The notes below the pieces were generated by a model, which was not told the origin of the DNA, ran no database searches, and saw only the letters and a list, made by a program, of their open reading frames with translations. 54,302 bases of DNA from a virus, in IMG/VR virus record IMGVR_UViG_3300042731_006898, positions 1-54,302 of that record; one strand, given 5' to 3'. The position numbers were made by a program, and so were the translations under genes. This document shows, in pieces, positions 54,153-54,302 of this stretch; within the stretch, counting starts at the first letter, position 1; each line of letters opens with the position of its first letter.

Positions 54153-54302
54153 CCTGGGAGATCGAACAGCGGCTCCGCTGTCCACGCTGCCACACACGCT
54201 CTGAGGAATGGGATCCGGTGCGGGGTGGGCACCTCCACGCCTACTATCCCCGCAAGACGATCTGCATGGGCTGCAAAGCCATCGACGACGCTTTCGACGC
54301 CG
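54020..54302 (+). CDS. Tail assembly chaperone, -1 frameshift extension (start; continues at base 1)
   Basis: Reading in the -1 frame gives FQERYRRDPRFALELDY, then IPHGWFLGGANEWGDDDRAK, which resembles the conserved GT-chaperone core, followed by RLRCPRCHTRSEEW and, near the end, ICMGC. The frame stays open through the window end and resumes at base 1, finishing at 194. Total length with the zero-frame part is about 300 residues. Confidence 0.85.
54234..54302. repeat. End redundancy, right copy
   Basis: Identical to bases 1-69. See the entry at 1. The duplication lets the chaperone extension be read without a gap. Confidence 0.95.

Overview
The window is one complete, circularly permuted genome of a tailed phage with a long tail (siphovirus). 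The last 69 bases repeat the first 69 exactly, so the unique circle is 54,233 bp. A GC-rich sequence, many GTG starts, TAnnnT-type -10 boxes, an r1t-like holin, a family-4 uracil-DNA glycosylase, an XPF-type nuclease and a Sak4-like/RecB-like recombination pair all suggest an actinobacterial host. That host call is inference. I see no integrase, no DNA polymerase and no CRISPR array, so it looks like a lytic phage that borrows host replication.

Layout. The virion genes form one rightward block from about 35.7 kb through the arbitrary window ends to 8.9 kb: metallophosphoesterase, TerS, TerL, portal, scaffold, decoration protein, major capsid protein, a methyltransferase-like protein, a 1,536-residue repeat protein, head-tail connectors (including a JAMM peptidase-like protein), tail terminator, tail tube, frameshifted tail chaperone, tape measure, Dit-like protein, a 1,389-residue fibre and two small membrane proteins. 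Everything from 35.1 kb down to 9.0 kb is leftward, apart from a two-gene rightward regulatory module at 21.5-22.0 kb. From its upstream end the leftward block holds: (a) a 4-kb island with extraordinary base composition (about 31.5-35.5 kb); (b) some 30 tiny, mostly unknown, overlapping genes (22-31 kb), many with paired cysteines and three with HTH-like folds; (c) a DNA-metabolism module (10.3-20.7 kb) with a SWIM/DinG-like helicase, RecB-like exonuclease, Sak4-like ATPase, XPF-type nuclease and UDG; (d) endolysin and holin, meeting the late block at a two-sided terminator near 9.0 kb.

Most neighbouring genes overlap by ATGA, GTGA or TGATG, so translational coupling is the rule. Exceptions mark likely control points: the 21.2-21.5 kb divergent region with repeated TGATACC sites, a structured stretch at 17.70-17.88 kb that contains a tRNA acceptor/T-arm look-alike, promoter-like elements at 25.7 and 31.3 kb preceded by a shared sequence, TTCGA-type inverted repeats on promoter-like sequences inside the late block (41.2 and 44.0 kb), and a hairpin that would hide the first late ribosome-binding site (35.65-35.69 kb).

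The items most worth a second look are the CpG-poor, CAG/CTG-saturated island that still encodes phage-like proteins, the 33-unit repeat protein in the head/connector cluster, and the tRNA-like minihelix with a CCA end. All functional calls come from reading motifs by eye; no database search was run.
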